A stretch of 64,000 nucleotides of DNA from assembly GCF_963676685.1 (NCBI RefSeq), contig NC_092357.1, positions 67,125,957 to 67,189,956 on the forward strand, written 5' to 3'. A program made the position numbers and the translations under genes. The stretch is from Mytilus edulis (taxonomy: Eukaryota > Mollusca > Bivalvia > Mytilida > Mytilidae). The notes below the pieces were generated by a model. It was not told the DNA's origin. It did not search any database and saw only the letters and a list, made by a program, of their open reading frames with translations. Shown piece after piece: positions 31,701-39,170 of this stretch. Position 1 is the stretch's first letter; each line of letters begins with the position of its first letter.

Positions 31701-33569
31701 CTTCTATATTTCAGCACCTGAGAAAATGAAATTTGCTGAGAAATTGATCCGAAGTTTGGACATCTTCTTTGAAGGTAGGTACCATTTAGGTGTACGCTTT
31801 TGATAACTTATGATTACCTAGAATGCAGTAGTGTTTGAATACTTTTTAACGTTAAGTACCAGTTGGGTACGAGTCTGTCAAAAATATTTCCTAGACTGCA
31901 TTGAATTGATCCGAAATTAAATATATTTTAAAGGTAGGTACCAGTTATGAGCTTTTGAAAATCTTGCTTGGAATGCACATGTCATAAACTCGGCTGACCA
32001 TTAGTTCAAGTTGACAAATAATGCACTAGAGTGGTTTTCCCTAGCTGATTCTCGATTGTTTTAATCATTTTCTGTTAAGAATTGAAGGATCCCTTTGGTT
32101 TTTTTTCTTTTGAAAGGTTAACAGAAGGTCTAATAGTGTCGGGTTGTATGCAATGTCTATTTATTAAATACGATTGATTCTATAATTCATCATGAAAAAA
32201 AAACCTTTTTAAAAAAGTTTATGGTCCCTTCTTGGGCAATTATCAACCCCTGTAAAATTGGTCTCTGTCTAGCATATACTGAAGATGTTTCCTCATTTTG
32301 CAAGGGAGTATAAAGAGGACAGGACCTTTTTCGGGACGTCCGGATCGGATGTTTTTAAGACTGGATTTCCGAATTGATCCTTTTGGGATACGGGATATTT
32401 TATTTTTTTTGAATTTCGGGGTGTCTGGATTTAAATTTCTAAATTCGGAACCTTGGGATTTCGCATTCGGGACCCGTCCGACCCCTCCTCGATAAAGCTT
32501 CATCCGGGAAAAGGGTACAAGGGAAGCATGTACGATGAAGAGTATTTGGATAATGAACGCCATATTGTCCATCCCCTAATTAGACTATTTACCGGATTTG
32601 TAATCGCATAAGCAACACGACAGGTGCCACATGTGGAGCAGGATCTGCTTACCCTTCCGGAGCACCTGAGATCACCCCTCGTTTTTGGTGGGGTTCGTGT
32701 TTATTCTTTAGTTTTCTATGTTGTGTCATGTGTACTATTGTTTTTCTGTTTGTCTTTTTCATTTTTAGCCATATGGCGTTGTCAGTTTGTTTTAGATTTA
32801 TGAGTTTGACTGTCCCTTTGGTATCTTTCGTTCCTCTTTTATATAGGTTTATTCCTGTTAAGTCGTCAAATGAACACGTGTCCATGCCCTTATATATGTT
32901 AATTCCTGTAAAGTCGTCAAATGAACGCGTGACCATGCCGTTATATAGGTTAATTCCTGTAAAGTCGTCAAATGAACGCGTGACCATGCCCTTATATAGA
33001 CCTGTTTATTACTGTTGAAGTTGTCAAATGACTTTTGTTTTACGAAGAATATGTTTTACAGTAGGTGTCCATTGCATTATTACTATAATTTTACGGATAT
33101 CTTTTCTCCGTTGACGATTTGTAATTATATTTTTCTTTGCATTGGCAGGAACAACTAGTCTTCCAGACCCTATGACGTCATCAGCAGAACCAGTTTATAG
33201 AAGATCAAACTGGATGGAAAGTGAATATGAAATTGAAAATGAAATGGTAAGGGAGCAACAATTTTTAATTTAAGGGGGAGGGGTAATAGTTTGTTTTCTT
33301 AGTCAGAATGCGGTGCTTAAAAGTGGTGTTGAAAACACCGGAAATCAAATCTTAGTCAGAAATTTATTAAGTTTTCTGATCACACAATCAATCCGAAAAT
33401 AAAGTCGATGGGTTTAATGTTACTACAAGTTTCAAAATGTAAATGAAAGGAATTTTAAAGTAGGTGTTGATTGTTTAAAAGAATGGATTTTAAATTGTTT
33501 TTTTGTTTGTTTTAGATTTGGACAACTCGCAAAATAAGAATAAAACATGTCTGTCATTGGTTTCTATGA
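17291..33569 (+). CDS. Gene 1: secreted single-module acidic-linker protein (unknown family), nine exons
   Basis: Exons: 17291-17339, 19798-20439, 25047-25220, 26208-26543, 27597-27789, 28132-28364, 31715-31774, 33149-33246 and 33516-33569. All junctions are GT-AG and phase-compatible, giving about 612 residues. Residues 1-17 are a hydrophobic signal peptide (MKLNLCGVILVLCFVEG). Residues 17-230 are a Ser/Glu/Pro-rich acidic linker with 17- and 14-residue internal repeats, ending in PPFYKLLSLFRGFPKT. Residues 230-562 form one copy of the module repeated in gene 2: MYGYEAALYDPLLDEFW, KYQCKGTQLNQ, a basic Pro/Gly-rich insert, ACYLR..FEC, a helical IHKFAMKVLGELKPF segment and FAEKLIRSLDIF. Four cysteines match gene 2. 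Residues 562-612 are a unique tail. I do not recognise the family; secretion is inferred from the signal peptide. The last exon is the least certain part. Confidence 0.75.
17430..17607. mobile_element. Fold-back element A (AGCTAATTTC ends), copy 1
   Basis: AGCTAATTTCGTAATGC with AAGACTTTGG..GCTAACTTGC at the left is mirrored by GCAAGCTAACCAAAGTCTT and a diverged GAATTAGGGAATTAGCT at the right. About 45-bp arms surround an AT-rich centre. Other copies are at 18704-18944, 42907-43206 and roughly 44545-44905. Confidence 0.75.
18308..18499. mobile_element. Fold-back element B (CTGCAGA ends), copy 1
   Basis: CTGCAGACGATGGCAAAATA at the left is mirrored by TTTATTTTTGCC..CTTCTGCAG at the right. The homologous copy in gene 2 intron 1 (43837-44019) shares the interior (ACTCACAACATTGAT, GAGCTTCTCA). 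Confidence 0.75.
18704..18944. mobile_element. Fold-back element A, copy 2
   Basis: AGCTAATTTCCTAATGCAGG with GAAGACTTTGGTTAGCTTC at the left mirrors GCCAACCAAAGTTTTACTCT with ACAAGCATTAAGAAATTAGCT at the right, in gene 1 intron 1. Confidence 0.75.
18945..19797. repeat. Intron 1 remainder: R-family and CAGTGAAACC fragments
   Basis: R-family motifs occur at 19330-19365 (AAGATGTGGTATGATTGTCA) and 19583-19605. A CAGTGAAACC-family right end, GGTTCGGTTTAAACGGGTTT, lies at 19661-19695, about 100 bp before the next acceptor. Confidence 0.6.
19798..20439 (+). CDS. Gene 1 exon 2 (acidic repeat linker and FYKLL segment)
   Basis: The acceptor ATTTCAG ends at 19797. The frame reads AFGLVFRSKGRKPTKAPS, then acidic Ser/Gly/Glu sequence. 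Four copies of a 51-bp unit (19992-20195) encode SSVEDSMELFPKPTGAP. Two copies of a 42-bp unit (20263-20346) encode GSGSDENYYGSDEN. The exon ends CADPPFYKLLSLFRGFPKT and phase-1 donor GTAAGT at 20440. Gene 2 splits the equivalent sequence over two exons. The other open frames over the 51-bp repeat, on both strands, are shadows. Confidence 0.85.
20440..22523 (+). repeat. Minisatellite array starting at the exon 2 donor, ~20-bp unit
   Basis: About 100 degenerate units of TTCTTTAAATGGTCCAGTTG type run from the donor itself to 22523. Variants (CCTGTTGG, CCGGTT, CCAGTTGC) cluster regionally. A longer block containing GGTTCGTTAAATGGTCAGGA and CCATTGGCTTTTTAATTGG recurs near 21537, 21777, 21953, 22040 and 22220, giving a higher-order repeat. 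Several short open frames fall within it and are not genes. Confidence 0.9.
22527..23430. other. Intron 2: R-family fragment then unclassified sequence
   Basis: AAAAGATGTGATATGATTGC with CAATGAGACAACTC at 22535-22568 is an R-family end. The rest is AT-rich without supported features. Confidence 0.5.
23431..23580. repeat. Harbinger-like poly(C) MITE, right part
   Basis: Tandem TCCTGCCTTTTTTT-like segments lead to TTTCATCCTAGC, a C run of about 15 (interrupted by one A) and CATAAAAAATCAAATGGTAG. Compare the intact copy at 28492-28805. Confidence 0.65.
23640..24960 (+). repeat. About 1-kb dispersed repeat (copy containing a nested MITE)
   Basis: The order GAACAAAAGAATCGAAGCTC, ATATCAAGTCGACGACATGG, TCGCTTCAGATTCTATCAT, AAGCTACAGGTTGACTTTAT and AATGCAGACAAGATCATTAA matches 55250-56240 closely. 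This copy has the 24394-24714 insertion; the other lacks it but has a different insertion. It lies in gene 1 intron 2. Confidence 0.8.
24394..24714. mobile_element. MITE with GTTCACAC ends, TA target, empty site known
   Basis: AATGCTGTTCACAC at the left and GTGTGAACGAGGCATT at the right are inverted, with TA at both outer edges. The interior is rich in GAATTCGATTCGCATT-like palindromes. The related repeat at 55250-56240 reads 'gataactagggttta' at the same place, an empty site, so the insertion is real and later than the split of the two repeat copies. Confidence 0.8.
25047..25220 (+). CDS. Gene 1 exon 3 (YEaxLYxPLLDxFW segment)
   Basis: The acceptor TTTCCAG ends at 25046. The frame reads EMYGYEAALYDPLLDEFW, LDKALALFMMEFSQAI and EKYQCKGTQLNQMMI; the phase-1 donor GTAAGT is at 25221. 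Gene 2 exons 4 and 10 are also exactly 174 nt. Confidence 0.88.
25221..25510 (+). repeat. Donor-adjacent tandem repeat, about 105-bp unit
   Basis: CGAGTACGGTAAGTAACAAT, ATCATYGGGTGAATACGCTT and GGAATTTGCCGAYTTCAGAC recur about three times directly after the exon 3 donor. Each carries a GGTAAGTAA donor-like string (25291, 25421, about 25500). Related GGCCGA..GTGACGAATG sequence lies at 27835-27915 and, inverted, at 51780-51870. Frames here are repeat-derived. Confidence 0.75.
25511..26207. repeat. Intron 3: unclassified sequence and R-family copy
   Basis: An R-family copy spans about 25978-26130 (AAGATGGGGTGTGAGTGCCT, CAAGTACGGCCTTCAACACA, CTGAACAGTAAGCTATAAAG). 25511-25977 holds nothing recognisable. 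Confidence 0.55.
26208..26543 (+). CDS. Gene 1 exon 4 (helix with basic Pro/Gly-rich insert)
   Basis: The acceptor ATTTCAG ends at 26207. The frame reads DVLKDTTTKFMSEARTYIQD, a basic low-complexity insert (ERASRKPKPSGLSKRAGGKP, GPGQGPSKGGKD), then FVAKTLALLMKVLREDTASH. The donor GTAGGT is at 26544. The gene 2 equivalents (exons 5 and 11) are about 34-37 residues shorter because they lack much of the insert. Confidence 0.83.
26544..27229. other. Intron 4, nothing recognised
   Basis: AT-rich without tandem structure or supported exons until the array at about 27230. Confidence 0.45.
27230..27596 (+). repeat. Tandem array of the exon 5 acceptor and exon start, 52-58 bp unit
   Basis: Seven units contain TTTCATATATCGTCTGCTTC, CTAAGATTTGTAATGGCTAC and CGTAACTTTTA. 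The functional junction is TTTTTTTTCAG followed by GTATCGCCTGCTACCTACGA and GATGTAATGG, so each unit is a copy of this splice junction with the AG changed to AT. One long open frame (from 27197) runs through the array into exon 5, which explains a hydrophobic-looking repeated ORF; splicing at 27596 is preferred because phase and paralogues agree. Confidence 0.85.
27597..27789 (+). CDS. Gene 1 exon 5 (ACYLR ... FEC segment)
   Basis: Phase 1 reads GIACYLRDVMEYLRGEVEAN, PLEQIKVDLATWSMDDYGI, FECMDP and YEDNWQNVNLP. The phase-2 donor GTAAGA is at 27790. Cys in ACYLR and FEC correspond to gene 2 ACYLR and FQC. Confidence 0.87.
28132..28364 (+). CDS. Gene 1 exon 6 (helical KELKPF segment)
   Basis: The acceptor AATTTCAG ends at 28131. 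The frame reads EENILFQHIGESLKNILQKE, then IHKFAMKVLGELKPFLDAKS, ADQMVDFFRKFL; the phase-1 donor GTAAGT is at 28365. The alternating pattern suggests amphipathic helices. Confidence 0.87.
28492..28805. mobile_element. Harbinger-like MITE with poly(C) in the terminal repeat
   Basis: GGGAGCTACCATTTGATTTT at the left is mirrored by AAAATCAAATGGTAGCTCCC at the right. Outside both ends is TAA (28489-28491 and 28806-28808), a TWA-type target duplication. Inside, the TIR contains GGGGGCTAGGATGAAA on the left and TTTCATCCCAG plus a C run of over 30 on the right. The interior is about six TCCTGCCTTTTT-like units. Confidence 0.8.
28809..29609. other. Intron 6, unclassified
   Basis: No exon is supported. 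Around 29120-29400 a repeat-like block has GATTATCTCAACGAGATTGA and two CTCGAGCGCTAGCGATAATT-like segments. Confidence 0.4.
29610..29704 (+). repeat. R-family copy that seeds the adjacent array
   Basis: AAATGTGGTTTGAGTGCCAA, TGGGTCAACTCGACATCC and AGTAGGGTCTTCAAAACCGA lead directly into the first array unit, which matches the R family's internal segment (see 11932-11974 and 26062-26115). Confidence 0.7.
29705..31552 (+). repeat. 50/56-bp satellite array, about 34 units
   Basis: The unit is CGAGCCTTTGCTCACACC, GAACAACAAGCTATCAATTC, AAACGGG and AAAACC once (50 bp) or twice (56 bp). A variable triplet makes CTTTGC, CTTGGC or CTTCGC types. CTTGGC appears only on 56-bp units, and nearly all 50-bp units are CTTCGC. 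No frame contains a stop within the unit, so three frames stay open for 550-615 codons; these are artefacts, with 50 and 56 both leaving remainder 2 on division by three. It lies in gene 1 intron 6. Confidence 0.92.
31715..31774 (+). CDS. Gene 1 exon 7 (FAEKLIRSLDIF)
   Basis: The acceptor ATATTTCAG ends at 31714. The frame reads TPEKMKFAEKLIRSLDIFFE, with phase-1 donor GTAGGT at 31775. The gene 2 equivalents read LQFAEKLVQSLDIFG and LQFAEQLVQSLDLFG. Confidence 0.85.
31890..31970 (+). repeat. Decayed copy of gene 1 exon 7 and its donor
   Basis: TTGATCCGAAATTAAATATA followed by TTTTAAAGGTAGGTACCAGT and GAGCTTTTGAAAAT repeats exon 7 TTGATCCGAAGTTTGGACAT, GAAGGTAGGTACCATT and CGCTTTTGATAAC. The coding part has decayed. 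Confidence 0.6.
32320..32500. repeat. Repeat with 'CGGGATTTC / TTCGGGATC' motifs
   Basis: The segments GGGACGTCCGGATCGG, GGATTTCCGAATTGATCC, CGGGATATTTTATTTTT and CTTGGGATTTCGCATTCGGG resemble the copies at 62395-62590 and 63940-64000. The frames inside are artefacts. Confidence 0.55.
32570..32850 (+). repeat. U-family interspersed repeat
   Basis: TAGACTATTTACCGGATTTG, GCAACACGACAGGTGCCACA, GAGATCACCCCTCGTTTTTG, TTTGACTGTCCCTTTGGTAT. Opposite orientation to 15505-15690 and 59285-59560. It lies in gene 1 intron 7. Confidence 0.75.
32840..33010 (+). repeat. 51-bp tandem repeat, three copies plus a partial
   Basis: The unit is TTATATAGGTTAATTCCTGT, AAAGTCGTCAAATGAACGCG and TGACCATGCC. It starts at the end of the U-family copy. 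Confidence 0.8.
33149..33246 (+). CDS. Gene 1 exon 8 (C-terminal tail)
   Basis: The acceptor TTGGCAG ends at 33148. The frame reads GTTSLPDPMTSSAEPVYRRS, NWMESEYEIENEM; the donor GTAAGG is at 33247, phase 0. If not spliced, the frame would stop 10 codons later. No counterpart in gene 2 lies inside the window. Confidence 0.7.
33516..33569 (+). CDS. Gene 1 exon 9, possible terminal exon
   Basis: The acceptor TTTGTTTTAG ends at 33515. Phase 0 reads IWTTRKIRIKHVCHWFL and TGA. AATAAA follows at 33663. It is supported only by phase and position; read-through at 33247 or a different last exon (34093) is possible. Confidence 0.45.
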   Translation: MWTTRKIRIKHVCHWFL

Positions 33570-33662
33570 TGATTTTTTTCGCACAAACGACCCAATCTTC
33601 AATCTTCTACTATTATAATGCCCTTGAATGCCTTTTTGAAATATATTTTTTTAAACAAGTTA

Positions 33663-33668
33663 AATAAA
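33663..33668 (+). promoter_or_regulatory. Possible polyadenylation signal of gene 1
   Basis: AATAAA occurs 94 bases after the proposed stop. Confidence 0.4.
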
Positions 33669-34767
33669 GATCCATTTCAGCGGTCTGAAAATGTTTTTAA
33701 AAATGAGTGCCGTGAGATTTTTATCTGTTGTGCACTCGGGGAAATATGGATTTGGGAAATTGCAACGTTATATATATAGCGTTTATAAAAAAATCTTGTT
33801 CTTTTATTGATTAATGTATAATTTGATTTCCAAGTTTGGCAAAATATAAATATATGACAAACAAACATCGGCTGTGTAATGGGCCAAATTTTAATAATAC
33901 GAAATGCACAAATTGCGCCATGCGGCTGCTTATATCATTTATTTATAACTGCATATGTCGCTTATACCATGAAAGTTGCAAACAAGAATGGAGTGAGAAG
34001 TTCCATTTTGCATCAATTTCGGTATCCCTTATTTTTACAATCCATAATTTCATGCATTTGTCTAATTCAATCTTTTTTTTAATGCTTTGTAGAACAGACT
34101 CAGTAAAAAGTGGAGCAGGGACGGACTCAGTAAAAAGTGGAGCAGGGACTGACAACCGGGGAAGTGGAGAGGAGAATACCAACAAACCATCTTGGATATA
34201 TCTTAATAAAAAATATATTATTTTAATTTTTGTTTTGTTTACATATGATATTGAATTGGTAGTCTTTCTATGTTTTTTTTTATTTTTAATATATAGAGTT
34301 GTCTGCATCTCAAATACGCAAGTTTCTGTCTAGTAAAATTCAGTTTTTTTCGTTTCACTAAGGGGTGTATCTGATTTTATTTATAACAACCACTTTGTTC
34401 TTCGAGGATGCTTGCTGCTCTGTTTTTAATTTAATTAACAGGCTGTTTAACGGTCCGTGAAATAAAAGGTTTGATTCCTTTAAGATAGTTAAAGCCGCAT
34501 ATTTAGCGTGAAATATTTTTTGGTAGAATTTTCCTATGATCAACATTTATTCCATTTTAACAATCTTGAAATCCATCAAATTTGTTTCGACTGAAGTTTC
34601 AGCCATGGAGTTTTCAGTTTATTTTCAATCGATGAGTTCGACTGTCCCCCTGGTATCTTTCGTACGTCCATCTTTTTCAACAAATAACAAATTTGTTAAG
34701 ACATTCAAATGCATTTTAACACTTCACTTTTAAATATCAATACATGGCGGTAACGATCTATATAAGA
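33669..34767. other. Intergenic; U-family fragment, no firm gene
   Basis: 34592-34665 (GCCATGGAGTTTTCAGTTTA, GACTGTCCCCCTGGTATC) is a U-family fragment. A frame near 34093 has two TDSVKSGAG copies after an acceptor-like TTTGTAG but is not confidently an exon. Confidence 0.4.
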
Positions 34768-35110
34768 ATATCAGGTGGTTTGATTTCCAATGAGACTACT
34801 ATCCATCGGAAACCAGACTAGTGACGTAGATGTCCGAAAAAATAGGTCATCGTAAGGCTTTATACAATGAGTAAAACCAAGATCCTATAGTAAGCTTATA
34901 CAATGAGTAAAACCAAGATCCTATAGTAAGCTTATACAATGAGTAAAAGCAAGATCCTATAGTAAGCTTATACAATGAGTAAAACCAAGATCCTATAGTA
35001 AGCTTATACAATGAGTAAAACCAAGATCCTATAGTAAGCTTATACAATGAGTAAAACCAAGATCCTATAGTAAGCTTATACAATGAGTAAAACCAAGATC
35101 CTATAGTAAT
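34768..35110 (+). repeat. R-family copy expanded to a 36-bp array, seven units
   Basis: The R-family head (TCAGGTGGTTTGATTTCCAA, GAGACTACTATCCA) leads into tandem AAGCTTATACAATGAGTAAA, ACCAAGATCCTATAGT units. The expanded segment corresponds to the family's 'ccttcaacaatgagcaaagccc' region. The minus-strand frame over it is an artefact. Confidence 0.8.
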
Positions 35111-36630
35111 CTAAGAAAGGTCCGAACATTCATCTTAAATAAGTCGTGTCCCTTTGTTAGTTGTTGATTTCTTGAATATCTCTGGTCTCGTCATTACATG
35201 GGTTGTTGATTTCTTGAATATCTCTGGTCTCGTCATTTATACATGGGTTGTTGCTTTTTTATAGTACCGTCCTGTGCTATCGTCATAATAAGTGAATTTT
35301 ACTTAGTTACTTAAGATTTTAAGCTATTTTTGACCGTTTTACAGTGTGTTACCTTAGCTCATTTTGTGGTTAATCTAGGAATTTATGTGCTCCTAACTAA
35401 GTTGCAGAAAGAAGTTTAAATACTTTCGGAACATTGCTGAACCTGGGAGATGCAACTGGAATGATAACGTGCCCTCTATTTGCCAACATCTGCACGATTG
35501 ATCAAAAATAGATCATTTATCAATCGTGTGTGTTGTCGTAATTTAACTAGTGGTCTATTCTTAACACCTTCCCGTTTGCTAGTTATTTGAACTTTTCAAT
35601 ATCACCCCCAGTAAAATAAAACATAAAAAAATGCCTGACAATTCTACATTGTGATCGGCCTTGCATATATATAGACTTCAGTATTACCTATTCGGACATT
35701 GGACACGTACTTTTAAACTGAGTTTATTCTACATTGGCTAGACATATATGTTAGGGGTTTAGATCTCGACGAACATGTTTAACATGCCACTTTTCTGCGT
35801 CTGTCCCAAGTCTTAGTTGTGCGTTTTTTTAAATTTTAGTTTATTTATTTTATGTATATTGGTATGACGTCTATTTTTACTGAACTAGTACACTTTTTTA
35901 TTGTCCCACCTCCGGATGCTGGATTTTTGCGCTGCATTGAAGACTAATTGGTGGCCTACGTTTTTTATCTGCTCTGATTGTCTCTTTAAAATGTTCCCAT
36001 TTCCATTCTCAATTTTATTTAACATTAGTTTTAGAACACGTTTTTTATCACAGTCCAATATTGTGCCTATAAATACCTTCCGTTTTCAAAGGTTTCTAAG
36101 ACTAAACAAATTTACTTCCCATACAATGATTATATATTATAAGGTAGATAACTCTACTTGAAAGCAAAATAATGGAATAATAAGCACCAAAATCGTAAAT
36201 TACTTTTTATATGCAATATTACAAAAATAATACCAACCGTTGTCTCCATATTTCTTTGATGAACAAAATTTGAGAGTAATATCTATAAGTAGTATTCTTT
36301 CATACTGTAAAAAGTAGTAAACCACTATAAAAAGTAACATAACAACATAAAAAATCTTTTTCTCGGGATATATCATCTTGTTTTCAGGATATTACGTTTT
36401 TCTCGTATTTCTGAGGAAATCGTGGTACCGTTGTTTTACAAGTCGGTTGTCAAGTTAACGATTATACAGTTTCTAAGTTACCATGATTGACTACGTTGAT
36501 TACAATATATTGAGAAAAATATACATGTACCAAAGAAAATGAGAACCATACGAAATAAAATGTACATTTTGTAACTGCCTATAAAAAAAAGCGCTTCACG
36601 GAAAACTGTTATTGAAATATTGAGCAAATA
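35111..36630. other. Intergenic, no supported gene
   Basis: A direct repeat of about 49 bp (TTGTTGATTTCTTGAATATC, TCTGGTCTCGTCATT) occurs twice at 35158-35248. A short hairpin CACGATTGAT/ATCAATCGTG is at 35492-35528. Otherwise AT-rich. Confidence 0.4.
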
Positions 36631-36639
36631 CCCTTATTA

Positions 36640-37030
36640 TATATACCAGGATATAATTTTGTATTTACGCGTTTCGTCTGGAAAGCATCAGTGACTAACG
36701 AATCAAAAAAAAGTTAAAAAGGCCAAATAAATAAGTTGAAGAGCATTGAGGACCAATTCCGAAAAGTTTTGCCAAATATAGCGAAGGAAATAATCCATTC
36801 CCTAGGTAAAAAAGCCTTAAGTGTTTCATAAATTCAAAAATTTTGTAAACCGCTAATTTTTAAATATTACCATATCAATGATACGTAATTCATGTCGGCA
36901 CAGAAGTGCTGACTTCTGGGCTGGTGATCCCCTCCATGAATTTAAACTCCACCAGCAGTGGCATCGACCCAGTAGTTGTAAAAAAACTCATAGATACCAG
37001 GATATAATTTTGTATTTACGTTAGACGCAC
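36640..37030. repeat. Repeat containing ACGCGTTTCGTCTGG
   Basis: ATACCAGGATATAATTTTGT occurs at 36643 and again at 36993, flanking CATCAGTGAC, AAGTTGAAGAGCATTGAGGA and GTGCTGACTTCTGGGCTGGT. It is the same dispersed family as at 3318-3425. Confidence 0.65.
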
Positions 37031-37229
37031 GATTCACAACCCAAACTCCAAAAGCACAAGTACCAAAAAGGTCTGCAATTCCTACTCCTCAAATCTCGTT
37101 TCTTATTATGACTTGTGAGACTTCTAATCCTGGCGGATTTGTTATTTATCTTTGTCTATTATCATCAAGACTCTACCAAAACCCAAAACACATCGTTATA
37201 AACAAACTGTTCAACCATGCAACTTGATA

Positions 37230-37545
37230 GGCTCCTGGTTTTAAAGATGAAAAGACGGAGTAAAGTCTTAAACACTAATAAAATAGACCTCACTGTGGAG
37301 CTTGTGATTCAGTTGTCGTTTCTACATATCGCATGTACCCATTTTGTTTTCTTGAGCTGTTCTTTCTCATTTTTGAATTGTTTCACATTAGTTATTTTGG
37401 GGCCTATTATAGCTTTTAATGCGCTATGGGTTTGCTTACTGTTGAAGGCCGTACGACGGTCTATATTTAACTAGTAATTTGGTCTCTGGTGGAGAGTAGC
37501 GGTGTTTCATTGACAATCATACCATACTTTCTTATTTTTATAATT
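37230..37545 (-). repeat. R-family copy, reverse orientation
   Basis: GGGGCCTATTATAGCTTTTA, ATGCGCTATGGGTTTGC, TGTTGAAGGCCGTACGACGG, CATTGACAATCATACCATAC. The frame 37217-37474 is repeat-derived. Confidence 0.7.
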
Positions 37546-37774
37546 AATCTAAGCTGATTATATTAAATAAATGGATTGGGATGTATGTTTTAATTGCTCA
37601 AAAGTGACTAAGCAATGGTTTAATTAACGTGACCTACTTGAATCCATAAGTTAAAGTGCTGATCAGTATTTTAAATTAATTTTCAGTAGTATTTTTGTAC
37701 GCATTGTAAAATATTTCTTTTTCGTCTGCAAGAGTACAACCGTACAATAATACATTAAAATCAGGCTAAATATG

Positions 37775-37895
37775 AAAATAAATGTGGTAGGATTGTCGAT
37801 GACAACTCTTCAACACAAACAAAATGACATAGAAGTTAGCAGCTAAAGGTCACCGTATCAATTTCAACAACGATCAAATTCATTCTGCATCCAAA
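37775..37895 (+). repeat. R-family copy
   Basis: AAATGTGGTAGGATTGTCGA, GACAACTCTTCAACAC, GCAGCTAAAGGTCACCGTAT, CAATTTCAACAACGATC. Confidence 0.7.
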
Positions 37896-38479
37896 CATAC
37901 TATCCACACTGATCTGTGTCCACACTTGTTAGCTATAAGCATAAGTCTACAATGGCACTTTACCTCGCCTGACATATATAATCGCTATCTAGTGGCGGAT
38001 GCAAGTGTGTAGAGAGCTTATGTCCCCTAAAATTGTCTTATTAATAGCATAACATCGTCCGATTATCGTACATAAATTGTTCTCAGGGAAGAACACTGAC
38101 TGCATGCCTATATAAATAAGTAATAAATAACTTTGTGATACCACCTCCTTATCATAGATTAGGTACATAATTATTTTAATGTAATACTAATTTCTTTTAA
38201 TAATAATGAGGATATGCATTGTACATTTTATATGTACAACGTTTTCTAAATGTGGTCAGATTTATGTGTGTATGTTTATCATATATAGCATTCATTTCAT
38301 TTTGAATCTTTAGCGTATGTATTTGCAAACGCTTTTTTTTTTGTAAGTAGTTCGGTCTACTCGAATATAAAAGGTTGTTCTCCCGCCCTTTTCATTTATC
38401 GAGATAAATTCACACTGAAAGCCTGTTCGACAGGCATATTATTGAAAAAAACTTGCATGTAGCAACATGATATCATTTT

Positions 38480-39170
38480 TTCGAGCCTTCGACTTTAGTC
38501 GAAAAAGCGAGACATAGCAATCCTACATTCCGTCGTCGTCGTCGTCGGCGGCGTCCACAAATATTCACTCTGTGGTTAAAGGTTTTGAAATTTTAATAAC
38601 TTTAATCTATACTTGATTTCTACCAAACTTGGACAGAAGCTTGTTTATGATGATAACATAGTATCATAGAAGAATCCAGAAGTAAATTTTGTAAAAATAA
38701 AATTCCATTTTTTCCGTATTTTACTTTTAAATGGACTTATATTTTCTGCCAGGAACAACACATTCACTCTGTGGTTAAAGTTTTTAAAATTTTAATAAAT
38801 GTCTTATACTATTTTGGATTTGTACCAAACTTGGACAGAAGCTTGTTTTTGATCAAAAGCTAATATCTAGAAGGAAATTTTGTTAAAATTTTGTACCTGT
38901 GTATCCGTATTTTACTTATAAATAGACTTAGTTTTTCTTCCAGTTAACATTACATACAGTCTGCATGCAGTTACTTTTTTTAAAACATTTATTAGATTCA
39001 TAAACTATCCTGGATTTTACCAAACTTGGACAGAAGCTTCTTACAATCATGACAATCAAAAGATAGTATCAAGAGGAATAATTTTATTGATTTTTTTCCC
39101 TCATTTTTGTTGGGCCTGCGATTAACAGCAAAAGTAGGCGAGACACTGGGTTCCGAGGAACCCTTACAAT
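38480..39170 (+). repeat. Dispersed repeat with (CGT)n head and three ~190-bp tandem units
   Basis: The head has GCGAGACATAGCAATCCTAC and ATTCCGTCGTCGTCGTCGTC. Three units share CACTCTGTGGTTAAAG and CCAAACTTGGACAGAAGCTT (near 38630, 38828 and 39020). The end has GCGAGACACTGGGTTCCGAG. No coding sequence. Confidence 0.75.

Noticed and set aside
32728..33018. Small ORFs near 32.7-33.0 kb on both strands
   Set aside because: They fall in the U-family repeat and its 51-bp tandem tail; the same frames recur at other copies of the repeat.
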